From contig CAJUTL010000037.1 in assembly GCA_910589395.1 (NCBI GenBank), positions 1 to 27,392 of the forward strand: DNA of 27,392 nt, given 5' to 3'. Of this stretch, positions 14,878-23,156 are shown piece by piece. Source of the stretch: an uncultured Oscillospiraceae bacterium. Its GTDB lineage: Bacteria; Bacillota_A; Clostridia; Oscillospirales; Acutalibacteraceae. Both the position numbers and the translations under genes were made by a program. Each line of letters begins with the position of its first letter. The stretch's first letter is position 1. The notes below the pieces were generated by a model. The model had not been told where the DNA came from, ran no database searches, and saw only the letters and a program-made list of their open reading frames with translations.

Positions 14878-15342
14878 TCACTTTTTCTCAGCCAGATAGG
14901 CCAGGATCTCAGCGGCGTTGGTGTCCGGCTTCACTTTGGGCATGGCCTTTTCGATCACGCCCTGCTCGTCGATCAGATAGGTAGAGCGCACCACTCCCAT
15001 GCTGACCTTTCCGTAAAGCTTCTTTTCCTTCCAAACATCATACGCCTGAAGAACCTCCAGCTCCGGGTCGGAAAGCAGCAGGAAGGGGAGGTCATATTTT
15101 TGAACGAACTTCAAATGAGAAGCCACGGAATCCTTGCTGATCCCAATGACTACGATCCCCTCGGAACGAAATTCCTCATAAGCCTGAGCAAAAGCGCAGG
15201 CCTGCCTGGTACAGCCCGGAGTGTTGTCCTTGGGGTAGAAATAGAGAACCACCTTTTTCCCCAGAAAATCCGAAAGGCTTACCTTTTTTCCGGTTTGATC
15301 CTCCAACGTAAATTCCGGCGCTTTTTTTCCTGTTTCCAGCAT
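14878..15342 (-). CDS. bcp: Thioredoxin-dependent thiol peroxidase (BCP/PrxQ peroxiredoxin)
   Basis: Reduces hydrogen peroxide and organic hydroperoxides using thioredoxin. The 154-residue protein has the standard length and the motif YFYPKDNTPGCTRQAC. C44 is the peroxidatic cysteine and C49 the resolving cysteine typical of the atypical 2-Cys BCP class. Later family marks are VIGISKDSVASHLKF, LLSDPE and VRSTYLIDEQG. AAAGGAGAG lies 7 bases before the ATG. Its stop overlaps or nearly meets the yaaA start, so the two are probably co-transcribed. The TetR gene upstream in the same direction ends 75 bases before it; whether they share a transcript is unclear. Confidence 0.95.
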   Translation of the reverse strand: MLETGKKAPEFTLEDQTGKKVSLSDFLGKKVVLYFYPKDNTPGCTRQACAFAQAYEEFRSEGIVVIGISKDSVASHLKFVQKYDLPFLLLSDPELEVLQAYDVWKEKKLYGKVSMGVVRSTYLIDEQGVIEKAMPKVKPDTNAAEILAYLAEKK

Positions 15343-15417
15343 AGTTTTTCTCTCCTTTAAATGTGATTAAGCGAATAACTTCCTCGCGGGGAAGCGGCGC
15401 TTGAACTTGCCGTGCCC

Positions 15418-16008
15418 TCAGCCGATCATTTTTCGCACAAGTCCGTACAGAATGGGCTTCATATTGTCAATGGTATCCGGGTTCCCCTGAATGATAGAGG
15501 AATAGCAGGTGGAGCCGATCATTTCCAGAATGACAAAAATGAGCTTAAAGAGTTCGTCCTCCGTTCTGCCCTGGGCGATACCGCTTTGTTCCACGGCGGT
15601 CATCAGCTTGTCCCAAAGAGGATCCTCCCGCAGGCTCAGCTGCCGTTCCACAATGGGCCAGGAGAAATTTCGCTGGATCAGCCGCAGGATCAGCTTGTTC
15701 CGTTTGAAATATTCAATGACATAGTCAATCAGCAGGATCACATTTTCCGTAAAATCCTTTGTTTGCCGGGCGTTGACAAATTCATAGCCCTCCGAAAGCA
15801 CTCGGAAGGAGATTTGGTAGGCCAGCTGCTGCAAAAGATGCTCTTTGTCATGAAAATACAGATAAAATGTGCCCTTTGCCACATTGGCTCCCTTGGCGAT
15901 CTCGTCCACAGAAGTTTTTGAAACGCCCTTTTCCAAAAAGAGGCTGTAGGCGGCGTCCAGCAGCTTTTGTTTTTTCTGTTCCTTTTTTAACTCTGTTTTT
16001 TCGCCCAT
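15418..16008 (-). CDS. TetR/AcrR family transcriptional regulator
   Basis: A 196-residue regulator. The N-terminal helix-turn-helix covers about residues 12-58 (KLLDAAYSLFLEKGVSKTSVDEIAKGANVAKG...YLYFHDKEHLL), followed by a helical ligand-binding region with no specific match I recognise. It is divergent from the MMPL exporter operon, whose start region carries three TGACYANTAGTCA operators (16391-16502). Control of that operon by this protein is the simplest reading, although the operators lie nearly 400 bases from its own start and a second TetR gene closes the exporter operon. A weak SD precedes the ATG. The effector is unknown. Confidence 0.9.
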   Translation of the reverse strand: MGEKTELKKEQKKQKLLDAAYSLFLEKGVSKTSVDEIAKGANVAKGTFYLYFHDKEHLLQQLAYQISFRVLSEGYEFVNARQTKDFTENVILLIDYVIEYFKRNKLILRLIQRNFSWPIVERQLSLREDPLWDKLMTAVEQSGIAQGRTEDELFKLIFVILEMIGSTCYSSIIQGNPDTIDNMKPILYGLVRKMIG

Positions 16009-16129
16009 GGAAAGGCCCCGTTTCTATAAAGATTTGCACTGTTCCACAAGAATATTCAGACTATCGAAAAACACTCTAACCATAAGAAACGGAAGGGGGA
16101 AGAGTGTGAGAGGGGACCACTGGGGGTGA

Positions 16130-16325
16130 GCGCGTCCCGGTGGGGGGAAGGTCTCCAGCTGAGACCGCCCTGACCCGTTCTCAGCTGTCGCTTCGGTTGC
16201 TGTGCCCCGGTGGGGCACGTCCAGCAATGTCTGAGCCGACAGGCGGACCCCTCTCTTGCGTTTCAATCGCAATCTATTGGAAAAATCTATGATTTTTCCA
16301 ATAGGTTTAAGCGTTGCGAAAAGCA
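16130..16325. repeat. Dispersed hairpin repeat, copy 2, with adjoining 14-base perfect stem
   Basis: Bases 16195-16227 are the reverse complement of the repeat at 19-51 with one difference. Flanks also match: TTCTCAGCTGTCG on one side and GCCGACAGG on the other. Nearby are GGTCTC-cagct-GAGACC (16150-16166) and CTATTGGAAAAATC-TAT-GATTTTTCCAATAG (16274-16304), the latter widened by CGCAA/TTGCG. A minus-strand frame 16024-16371 crosses these palindromes but has no SD and reads as low-complexity; I do not count it as a gene. The element fills most of the 558-base gap 16009-16566. Confidence 0.6.
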
Positions 16326-16390
16326 TTTTCGATATGCTTAATATTGAACCACTTTTTTGAGAAAAGAGCAAGGGATTTCTTCAGATTTAT

Positions 16391-16502
16391 AAAAATGACT
16401 AATAGTCAATTGCTGCGCGGCTGTTTTTTCGGCGGATTGCAATATTGACTATTAGTCATTTTTGGATTATTCTTTCGGTATACATTAAATGACCAATAGT
16501 CA
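16391..16502. promoter_or_regulatory. Three TetR-type operators upstream of the MMPL exporter
   Basis: Palindromes TGACTAATAGTCA (16396-16408), TGACTATTAGTCA (16446-16458) and TGACCAATAGTCA (16490-16502) share TGAC-YANT-AGTCA. The first two lie in a perfect 20-base inverted repeat (AAAAATGACTAATAGTCAAT at 16391-16410; inverted at 16444-16463). Site 2 covers the -35 and spacer of the promoter, and site 3 lies just after the expected transcript start. This is the layout of tight repression with possible looping between sites. Confidence 0.85.
16445..16473 (+). promoter_or_regulatory. Promoter of the MMPL exporter operon
   Basis: TTGACT (16445-16450), a 17-base spacer and TATTCT (16468-16473). 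Operator 2 overlaps the -35 box and spacer, so a bound TetR protein would block RNA polymerase. The leader to the MMPL ATG is about 85 bases. Confidence 0.75.
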
Positions 16503-16566
16503 TTAAGTGAATCCCCAGCAGCTTCACGCAGGGGACACGCAAAGCTGAAAGAAAGGAAGCGACTGT

Positions 16567-18654
16567 ATGGAACGATTTGCCCGTTGGGTGGTCAAGCGCA
16601 GAAAGCTGGTGCTGCTTCTGGCTGTTCTGCTGTTGATCCCTTCGGTGGTGGGGGCGGTAGGAACTTATGTAAACTACGATATCCTCACTTACCTGCCGAA
16701 AGAGCTGGAATCTGTCATAGGAGAAAGGTATCTGGAGGAAGATTTCAACATGGCCTCGGTCTCCATGATCACGGTGGAGAATATGACTGCGGCGGATACC
16801 TTGACGCTGAAAGAAGAGCTTTCTGGAATCGAAGGGGTACAAAGCGTCCTGTGGGTGAGCGATTTGGTCGATGTTTCCACTCCAAAGGAAATGCTGCCTT
16901 CCGATCTGCAAAGGTTTTTCTACAACGATAGCGGCGCGACCATGCTGATCGTGCGGTTTGAAAACCCCAGCGCGCATGAAACTACTATGGCGGCGCAGCG
17001 GGAGATCAAAAGCCTGCTGCGTGAGAATTGCTTTATTGGTGGAATGTCCGCAATTCTGGAGGATACCCGGGCCCTGGTGCAGGAGGAAATGCCGCTGTAT
17101 ATCCTTTGCGCCGTAGGCGCTTCCCTGCTGATCCTGTTTCTCAGCATGAAGGAAACGGTGATCCCCCTGCTGTTTATGTTGGGCATGGTGTTTCCCATCG
17201 CCTATAATTTCGGCACCAATATTTTTCTGGGGGAGATCAGCTATATTACTGAGGCGCTGGCCACTGTGCTGCAGCTTGGCGTAACTATGGACTTCTCCAT
17301 TTTCCTGCTGCACCGCTTTGAAGAAGAGCGAAGCGGCGGGCTGGACGATGAAACGGCCATGGTTCGTGCCATCGGAAAAACCTTTTCCTCCATTTCCGCA
17401 AGCTCGCTCACTACCATTGCCGGGTTTCTGGCGCTGTGCACCATGCGCCTGACGTTAGGCAGAGATATCGGGATCGTAATGGCAAAGGGCGTGTTTTTAG
17501 GCGTGGCGTGCACCCTCACCATTTTACCCGCGCTGATCATGACCTTCCGGCGCTCCATTCAAAGGCACACTCATCCCACCTTCATCCCAAAGCTGACACG
17601 TACCGCGGGCTTTGTGGTGAAAAGGCGGGTGCCGATTCTGCTGATTTTTATTTTTCTATTTTTCCCCTTTGCCATTGCGCAGGCAAAAACGCCGGTCTAT
17701 TATACCATCACCGATTCTCTGCCCCAGGACCTTCCGGGCATTGCGGGTACCAACCGGCTGAAGGACGATTTTGACATGACCACCTCTCACTTTATCATGG
17801 TGGACGAAGACCTGGCGCCGCAGGAACTGCAAAGCCTTACTACAGAGCTGGAACAGGTGGAAGGGATCCATCAGGTTTTAAGCTATGAAAAGTTTTTGGG
17901 TGCGGGGATCCCGGAGGAATTCCTGCCGGAAGAGGCAAAGGAAATTTTTGAGGCGGGCGGGCGCAGGCTGATCCTGGCGAATTCCTCTTACCAAAGCGGT
18001 ACAGAGGAGCAGAACCGCCAGCTTACAGAGCTTCAGACGGTGGTGAAGCGTTATGACCCGGCGGGCGTTATCACCGGCGAAGGCGCTATGACGAAGGACC
18101 TGATCGAAGTGGCTGATGTGGATTTCCGCAATGTCAATATCACCAGCATTTTAGTGGTTTTTCTCATTATTGCCCTGACCTTCCGTTCCACTTCCGTGCC
18201 GGTGCTGCTGGTAGCGGCCATTGAAAGCGGCATTATGATCAATTTGGGAATTCCCTATTTTACCGGGCAGACCCTGCCCTTTATCGCCAGCATCGTGATC
18301 GGCACCATTCAGCTGGGCGCCACAGTGGATTACGCCATTTTAATGACTACCCGCTTTCGGGAGGAAATGAACGCGGGCCATGATGCCAGGGAAGCGGCGC
18401 GGATCGCGGTAGAGCAGTGCAGCCAAAGCATTCTCACCAGCGGGCTGACCTTCTTTGCCGCCACCTTCAGTGTATCACTGGTATCAAAAATGGAGCTTTT
18501 AGGCAGTCTGTGCCGGCTCATCAGCCGAGGCGCGCTGCTGAGCATGGCAGTCATTTTGCTGGTGCTGCCCGCGCTGCTGGTGTTTACCGCTCCGATCTTG
18601 AAAAAAACCACTTTTCACTGGACGAATCCTACTGAAATAAAAGAAGGAGATTGA
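16567..18654 (+). CDS. MMPL/RND family transporter
   Basis: A 695-residue inner-membrane exporter with the two-fold MMPL layout. In each half a helix (about 12-32; 353-373) is followed by a soluble domain (about 35-170; 378-525) and then five helices. The proton-relay aspartates expected in the central helices are present: D242 in GVTMDFSIFLLHRF and D588 in GATVDYAILMTTRF. It is smaller than mycobacterial MmpL proteins and closer to Firmicute YdfJ-like members, which export lipids or drugs. AAAGGAAG precedes the ATG by 7 bases. It is the first gene of an operon with a secreted heptad-repeat protein (4-base gap) and a TetR gene, under three TetR operators. The substrate is unknown. Confidence 0.92.
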   Translation: MERFARWVVKRRKLVLLLAVLLLIPSVVGAVGTYVNYDILTYLPKELESVIGERYLEEDFNMASVSMITVENMTAADTLTLKEELSGIEGVQSVLWVSDLVDVSTPKEMLPSDLQRFFYNDSGATMLIVRFENPSAHETTMAAQREIKSLLRENCFIGGMSAILEDTRALVQEEMPLYILCAVGASLLILFLSMKETVIPLLFMLGMVFPIAYNFGTNIFLGEISYITEALATVLQLGVTMDFSIFLLHRFEEERSGGLDDETAMVRAIGKTFSSISASSLTTIAGFLALCTMRLTLGRDIGIVMAKGVFLGVACTLTILPALIMTFRRSIQRHTHPTFIPKLTRTAGFVVKRRVPILLIFIFLFFPFAIAQAKTPVYYTITDSLPQDLPGIAGTNRLKDDFDMTTSHFIMVDEDLAPQELQSLTTELEQVEGIHQVLSYEKFLGAGIPEEFLPEEAKEIFEAGGRRLILANSSYQSGTEEQNRQLTELQTVVKRYDPAGVITGEGAMTKDLIEVADVDFRNVNITSILVVFLIIALTFRSTSVPVLLVAAIESGIMINLGIPYFTGQTLPFIASIVIGTIQLGATVDYAILMTTRFREEMNAGHDAREAARIAVEQCSQSILTSGLTFFAATFSVSLVSKMELLGSLCRLISRGALLSMAVILLVLPALLVFTAPILKKTTFHWTNPTEIKEGD

Positions 18655-18658
18655 TTGT

Positions 18659-20983
18659 ATGAAACGTGCCAAGAAACTTTTTTCCATTCTGCTGTCCACA
18701 CTGCTGCTTCTAACCTGCTCTGCTCCGGCGGTTGCCGCAGGGCCCGTACCAGTGAAGAAAGACGAAACCGCTTATGTTATTTTGAATCAGGACGGCACCG
18801 TACAGAAGCAGATCGTCAGCGACTGGCTGCACAGTGACAACGGTTTTCACAATGTGCGGGATAAAAGCGGTCTTAAGGAAATTGAAAATCTGAAAAGCAA
18901 TACCCAGCCGGTTTTCCGGGACGGAGAATTGATTTGGAACACAGAAGAAACAGATCTCTACTATCGGGGTGAAACAAATGCCGAGCCTCCTGTAACCGCG
19001 GAGATCCGCTACACACTGGACGGAAAAGAACTTGCCCCCGAAGAGCTTGTGGGAAAAAGCGGACATTTGACCATGGCGGTGAAGCTGACGAATCAGGAAA
19101 CGGAAACCATAAAAATCGGCGGAAAAAACCGCACGGTCTGCACGCCTTTTTTGACCGTGTGCGCCGCCTTGCTGCCGGCGGATTCCTATCAAAATGTGAG
19201 CGCTGAGCACGGCGCGGTACAAACAGATTCCAAAACACAGCTTGCCTGTTTTCTGGCGCTTCCCGGCGTCAGGGATTCCATTTCCGGACTGCTGCCTGAT
19301 GACCTGCAGGAGCTGGAGGAGGCTCTTTTAGACGAGTTTACTATTGAGGCTGATGTAACACAGTGTGAAATGCCGACCTTCCTGTTTGCCGCCGCGCCTG
19401 GCAGGAAAGCTCTGCTGGAGGAGCTGGATATCGATCAGCTGAAGAATACGCTGAACGAACTGACAGACGCCACAGAGCAATTACAGGACGGCACGGTGGA
19501 GCTGGACGATGCCGTAGGCACGCTGGTGGAAAAGCTGGGTGAATTTGCCGATGGCTACAGCCAATTTGACGAAGGGATCTCAACAGCGGTGGAAGGCGCC
19601 GATCAACTGGCGGAGGGCGGCAGAAACCTGCTGGACAACGCCGAGATCCTTTCTGAAAAATCCGGAGAGCTGGCCGCCGGAGCGGAGCAGCTGAGAAACG
19701 GTGCGGTAGGCTTATCCGATCAGCTGAATACTCAATTAGTGCCAGCCCTGACTGCCGCCGCTGGGCAAAAAGATGCTTTGCAAAACAAAATGGCTGGTTT
19801 ATCCGCCCAGTTAAACGGCTTGACGATCCCCGATACCTCCGGCCTGAAGACACAGCTTTCCGCCGGAGTGGGCCAGGTTTTTGACGGGGCGGCGTACGGG
19901 GCGGCAAAGGCCGCTGCCACTGCCACGGGAGAGGTGGTTTCTCAGCAGCTTTCCGGCGCTCTGAGCGGGGTGCAGCAGGCTATCCCTGAAAAGTCCGCGG
20001 AAATCGTTGATGCGGTACAGGGCGCGGATCTGCAGGTTCTACAGCAGGTGCTCTCCTCCGGAGAGCTGGGTCTGACCGCAGAGCAGCAGAGCGCTATTCT
20101 CGCCGCGGCGCAAAGCGGTATGGACAGCACAAAAGAGACCCTGACTGCCGGTGTCGCGCAGGGCATTACCTCTACACTGCCCGAAGGGCTGCTTTCCGGG
20201 AACCCTGTTTCAGAAGAGGCGGCAGAACAGATCGCCTCGGCTGTGTGCGGCTCAGAACAAATGCAGGCGGCAAGGGCTGGGGCGGTGTCCCAGGTAGCGG
20301 CCGGGGTTCCGGAGCTGGATACCTCTTCCTTCCAAACCCTGCTGGGGGAATTCAAAACACTTTCCGCCGAAGCTTCCTCTATGCTGGGCCAGGTGGATAC
20401 CCTCACCGCCGCATTGTACAATGCGAGCGATCCTGCCAGTCAGAAAACAGTGGTAGGAGCGGCAAACGCCCTGGCGGAAGGCGCGGAAAATCTGAATGCC
20501 GGAACAGACGCCCTTCTGGGCGGCACCACCGCTTTCGCTTCTGGGGTACGTCAGCTTTCCGGCGGTGCCGATTTCCTCTCCTCCGGGCTGGATCTTCTTG
20601 CCGATTCCAGTAAAACAGTGACGGACTCCATTTCCCAGTTCCAAAGCGGCGGAGAAAGACTGAAGGAGGGCACGGGAAAGTTAAAGGACGGCATGGAGGA
20701 ATTTTCGGAAAAAGCCATCGACAGGTTGACAAACGCCGTGGATCCCGATTCCGATCTGGCGAAGGTTTTGGAAGCCATGTCAGACCGTGCGGAACGCTTT
20801 GAAGGTACAGGCTGTGGAGAAGAGATGGAGCACACCGTAAAATATGTCATGCGCACAGGCGCGTTTCAGAATGTCCCTAAGGCAGACGGCAGGGAAGGGG
20901 AGCAATCCTCTTCTTCAGAAACAACAGCTTCCGCTCCGGCGGAAGAAACCTTCTGGGATCGGGTGAAGGGACTGTTTAACTGA
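18659..20983 (+). CDS. Secreted heptad-repeat (XXXLXXG) protein, MMPL partner
   Basis: A 774-residue exported protein. The signal peptide (about 1-27) ends in AVAA; the cysteine at 20 is in a poor lipobox (LLTC). An N-terminal beta-rich region (about 30-240) is followed by long alpha-helical stretches (about 255-360 and 560-700) with repeats such as LQDGTVEL, LAEGGRNL, LAAGAEQL, LSGGADFL and LKEGTGKL. This is the XXXLXXG heptad pattern seen in YhgE/Pip-like proteins. Such proteins often sit beside MMPL genes and may bridge the wall or help substrate passage; their role is unproven. No C-terminal transmembrane helix is seen; it ends in a short aromatic segment, FWDRVKGLF. GAAGGAG lies at the end of the MMPL gene, so translation is probably coupled. 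Confidence 0.85.
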   Translation: MKRAKKLFSILLSTLLLLTCSAPAVAAGPVPVKKDETAYVILNQDGTVQKQIVSDWLHSDNGFHNVRDKSGLKEIENLKSNTQPVFRDGELIWNTEETDLYYRGETNAEPPVTAEIRYTLDGKELAPEELVGKSGHLTMAVKLTNQETETIKIGGKNRTVCTPFLTVCAALLPADSYQNVSAEHGAVQTDSKTQLACFLALPGVRDSISGLLPDDLQELEEALLDEFTIEADVTQCEMPTFLFAAAPGRKALLEELDIDQLKNTLNELTDATEQLQDGTVELDDAVGTLVEKLGEFADGYSQFDEGISTAVEGADQLAEGGRNLLDNAEILSEKSGELAAGAEQLRNGAVGLSDQLNTQLVPALTAAAGQKDALQNKMAGLSAQLNGLTIPDTSGLKTQLSAGVGQVFDGAAYGAAKAAATATGEVVSQQLSGALSGVQQAIPEKSAEIVDAVQGADLQVLQQVLSSGELGLTAEQQSAILAAAQSGMDSTKETLTAGVAQGITSTLPEGLLSGNPVSEEAAEQIASAVCGSEQMQAARAGAVSQVAAGVPELDTSSFQTLLGEFKTLSAEASSMLGQVDTLTAALYNASDPASQKTVVGAANALAEGAENLNAGTDALLGGTTAFASGVRQLSGGADFLSSGLDLLADSSKTVTDSISQFQSGGERLKEGTGKLKDGMEEFSEKAIDRLTNAVDPDSDLAKVLEAMSDRAERFEGTGCGEEMEHTVKYVMRTGAFQNVPKADGREGEQSSSSETTASAPAEETFWDRVKGLFN

Positions 20984-21000
20984 GAAAAAAGAGGTGGCAA

Positions 21001-21561
21001 ATGAAACAGACGAAACAAGCCCTGGCAGAATCGCTGAAGGAGCTGCTGAAGCGAAAACCCCTGGAGCGGATCACCGTAAAGGATATTGTGAGCGGCTGCG
21101 GAATTAACCGCCAAAGCTTTTACTACCACTTTTGCGATGTATATGATCTGATGGAATGGACGTTGGAGGAGGATATTCGAAAGTTTTTCGAGGCGCTTTC
21201 CGATCCGCCGGAGAACTGGCAGGAAAAGGTCAGATTGCTGTTTCGCTACTTTTATGAAAACAGGCTTATGCTCCTGCGGGGCTATGAGCCGGAAAGCCAG
21301 AAGCGCTACCGGCAGGTGCTGGAAAAATGGTTTCTTCCCATTTTGGAAGAGCAGATGGCGCTTTGTCCGCAAGCGGCAGGGGTTCCGCAAAGTCAAAAGG
21401 AATTTCTTGTGAAGGTATACGCCTGGGGCTTTGCCAGCCTTTGCCTGGAATGGGTGGAGCGGGGGCTGCCGGACGAAAATAAAGTGAATTTAGAGTATTA
21501 TTTTCTTTTGCTGACCGGAAGCCTCAGCGATGCGTTGGGTCGCTTCCTCAAAGTAAAATAG
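21001..21561 (+). CDS. TetR family regulator, DhaS-like
   Basis: A 186-residue regulator with an N-terminal helix-turn-helix (about 5-50: LAESLKELLKRKPLERITVKDIV...NRQSFYYHF). A C-terminal region like TetR_C_8, seen in DhaS-type regulators, follows. It lies 17 bases after the heptad-repeat gene with GAGGTGG before the ATG, so it is the third gene of the exporter operon. It may be an autoregulator of that operon or may act elsewhere. The FYYHF recognition segment differs clearly from the FYLYF type of the TetR protein at 15418-16008, so the two should not bind the same site. Confidence 0.88.
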   Translation: MKQTKQALAESLKELLKRKPLERITVKDIVSGCGINRQSFYYHFCDVYDLMEWTLEEDIRKFFEALSDPPENWQEKVRLLFRYFYENRLMLLRGYEPESQKRYRQVLEKWFLPILEEQMALCPQAAGVPQSQKEFLVKVYAWGFASLCLEWVERGLPDENKVNLEYYFLLLTGSLSDALGRFLKVK

Positions 21562-21568
21562 CTTTTAT

Positions 21569-21617
21569 GACAGAGGGTTCTCTGTGTCTGGTTTTTTGAC
21601 ACGGAGAATCCTTTGTC
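21569..21617 (+). terminator. Long RNA stem-loop after the exporter operon
   Basis: Left arm 21569-21588 and right arm 21598-21617 pair over 20 positions on the plus strand, three of them G-U, with a 9-base U-rich loop. As the G-U pairs help only in the plus-strand RNA, the structure probably acts there. No U-run follows directly (the next T-run is at 21629), so it may be a processing or stability element instead of a true terminator. Confidence 0.5.
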
Positions 21618-21619
21618 GA

Positions 21620-21648
21620 TTGCTGGCCTTTTTTGTCGATGGTATTCT
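21620..21648 (+). promoter_or_regulatory. Promoter of the radical SAM gene
   Basis: TTGCTG (21620-21625), a 17-base spacer and TATTCT (21643-21648). Two copies of TTTGTCGAT (at 21612 and 21632) flank and overlap the -35 region 20 bases apart and could be a regulator site. Confidence 0.5.
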
Positions 21649-21680
21649 GTAGGTAAATCACAGGAAAGGAACGATATCGT

Positions 21681-23036
21681 TTGAATACCTCAAACAAAAT
21701 GGTGCAGTTTTGGTTAAAGCAGGCCTTCAGCTACATTGAGAGAGAGCCGGAGAAAAATCTGCCCAAGCTGATGGATTGGGTGGACAAATTCGCCCCGGAA
21801 GGGGAAAAAGGCTTTCCGGTACAGCGCGCGGCGTTTCGCCGTGTGATCGAAGACCCGGAAAACAACATGCACCAGCTGATGAAGCGCATTTTCACAGAAA
21901 CGGACCCTAAGGTTTTGAAAAAAATATTTGAGGCTTTTATCCTAAACGGCAATCTGGTGGGCTGGCCCAAGCAGGAGGAAATGCGGGAAAAATACGGCTG
22001 CAACATTCCCTGGGCAATTCTTTTAGACCCCACCTCCGCCTGCAATTTGCACTGTACCGGCTGCTGGGCGGCGGAATACGGCAACAAGCTGAACCTTACC
22101 TTTGATGAGATCGATTCCATTATCAGCCAGGGAAAAGAGCTGGGAGTGTACATTTACATCTATACCGGCGGGGAGCCCCTGGTACGGAAAAACGATTTGA
22201 TCGCTCTCTGCCGCAAGCATAACGACTGTCAGTTCCTGTGCTTCACCAATGCCACGCTGATCGATGAAGAATTCGCCGATACCATGCTGGACGTGGGAAA
22301 TTTCCTGCCCGCTATCAGCGTGGAGGGCTTTAAAGAAGCAACGGACGGCCGCCGTGGAAACGGCACCTTCCAAAAGGTCACGGCCGCTATGGAGCTTTTA
22401 AAGCGGAAGCGTTTGCCCTTTGGCATCAGCTGCTGCTATACCAGCCAGAACCTGGATTCCATTTCCAGCGGGGAATACTTTGACCAGATGATAGACTGGG
22501 GCGCTTCCTTTGTGTGGTATTTCCACTACATGCCCGTGGGCAATGACGCTGTGCCCGCTCTGATGCCTTCCCCGGAGCAGCGGGAATTCATGTATCACAG
22601 AATTCGGGAAGCGCGAAAAACAAAGCCCATTTTCGCCATGGATTTTCAGAACGATGGAGAATTTGTAGGCGGCTGTATTGCCGGCGGAAGGCGGTACTTC
22701 CATATCAATGCCAATGGCGATTGCGACCCCTGTGTGTTTATCCATTATTCCAACGCCAATATTCGGGAAATGACTTTGCTGGAGGTACTGAGGTCTCCCA
22801 TTTTCATGGCGTACCATGATGAGCAGCCCTTTAACAAGAATCATTTAAGGCCTTGCCCCATGCTGGAAAATCCGGAGCGGCTGAAAGCCATGGTTCACGC
22901 CACCGGTGCGGTCTCTACAGACCTGCAGTCTCCGGAAACGGTGGAGCACCTCTGCGAAAAGTGCAAAGCATACGCAAAAAACTGGACTCCCACAGCGGAG
23001 AAGCTGTGGAAAACCAGCCAAAAGAAAAAAGAATAA
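21681..23036 (+). CDS. Radical SAM protein with SPASM-like C-terminal cysteines
   Basis: A 451-residue enzyme. The radical SAM [4Fe-4S] motif is CNLHCTGC (C121, C125, C128), preceded by LLDPTSA and followed by YTGGEP, the SAM-binding GGE motif. Later cysteines (GGCIAGG, NGDCDPC, RPCPML, HLCEKC) suggest auxiliary iron-sulfur sites of SPASM/Twitch type. An N-terminal helical extension of about 110 residues precedes the barrel. The start is TTG at 21681 with AGGAAAGGA upstream; ATG at 21699 is the next option but further from the SD. No small substrate peptide was found next to it, so it is more likely a metabolite-acting or orphan maturase. It is a single-gene unit with its own promoter and a strong terminator at 23073-23107. 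Confidence 0.88.
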   Translation: MNTSNKMVQFWLKQAFSYIEREPEKNLPKLMDWVDKFAPEGEKGFPVQRAAFRRVIEDPENNMHQLMKRIFTETDPKVLKKIFEAFILNGNLVGWPKQEEMREKYGCNIPWAILLDPTSACNLHCTGCWAAEYGNKLNLTFDEIDSIISQGKELGVYIYIYTGGEPLVRKNDLIALCRKHNDCQFLCFTNATLIDEEFADTMLDVGNFLPAISVEGFKEATDGRRGNGTFQKVTAAMELLKRKRLPFGISCCYTSQNLDSISSGEYFDQMIDWGASFVWYFHYMPVGNDAVPALMPSPEQREFMYHRIREARKTKPIFAMDFQNDGEFVGGCIAGGRRYFHINANGDCDPCVFIHYSNANIREMTLLEVLRSPIFMAYHDEQPFNKNHLRPCPMLENPERLKAMVHATGAVSTDLQSPETVEHLCEKCKAYAKNWTPTAEKLWKTSQKKKE

Positions 23037-23072
23037 CGGAGAAGTGTTTTTTCTTGTCTGCTCTGCAAAATG

Positions 23073-23107
23073 AAAACCCGGAAGGCCATAATAGCTTCCG
23101 GGTTTTT
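23073..23107. terminator. Bidirectional terminator after the radical SAM gene
   Basis: AACCCGGAAG / CTTCCGGGTT stem with a 10-base loop, flanked by A4 and T5. It can serve the plus-strand radical SAM gene and the minus-strand APH-fold gene that stops at 23157. Confidence 0.92.
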
Positions 23108-23156
23108 GTGGCTTGTGGAAAAGCATGGAAAGGCAGATTTCCTATGATCTGCTTTT

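Noticed and set aside
16024..16371. Minus-strand frame of 115 codons upstream of the TetR gene
   Set aside because: It runs through the hairpin repeat and a 14-base perfect stem, lacks an SD, and has a low-complexity product.
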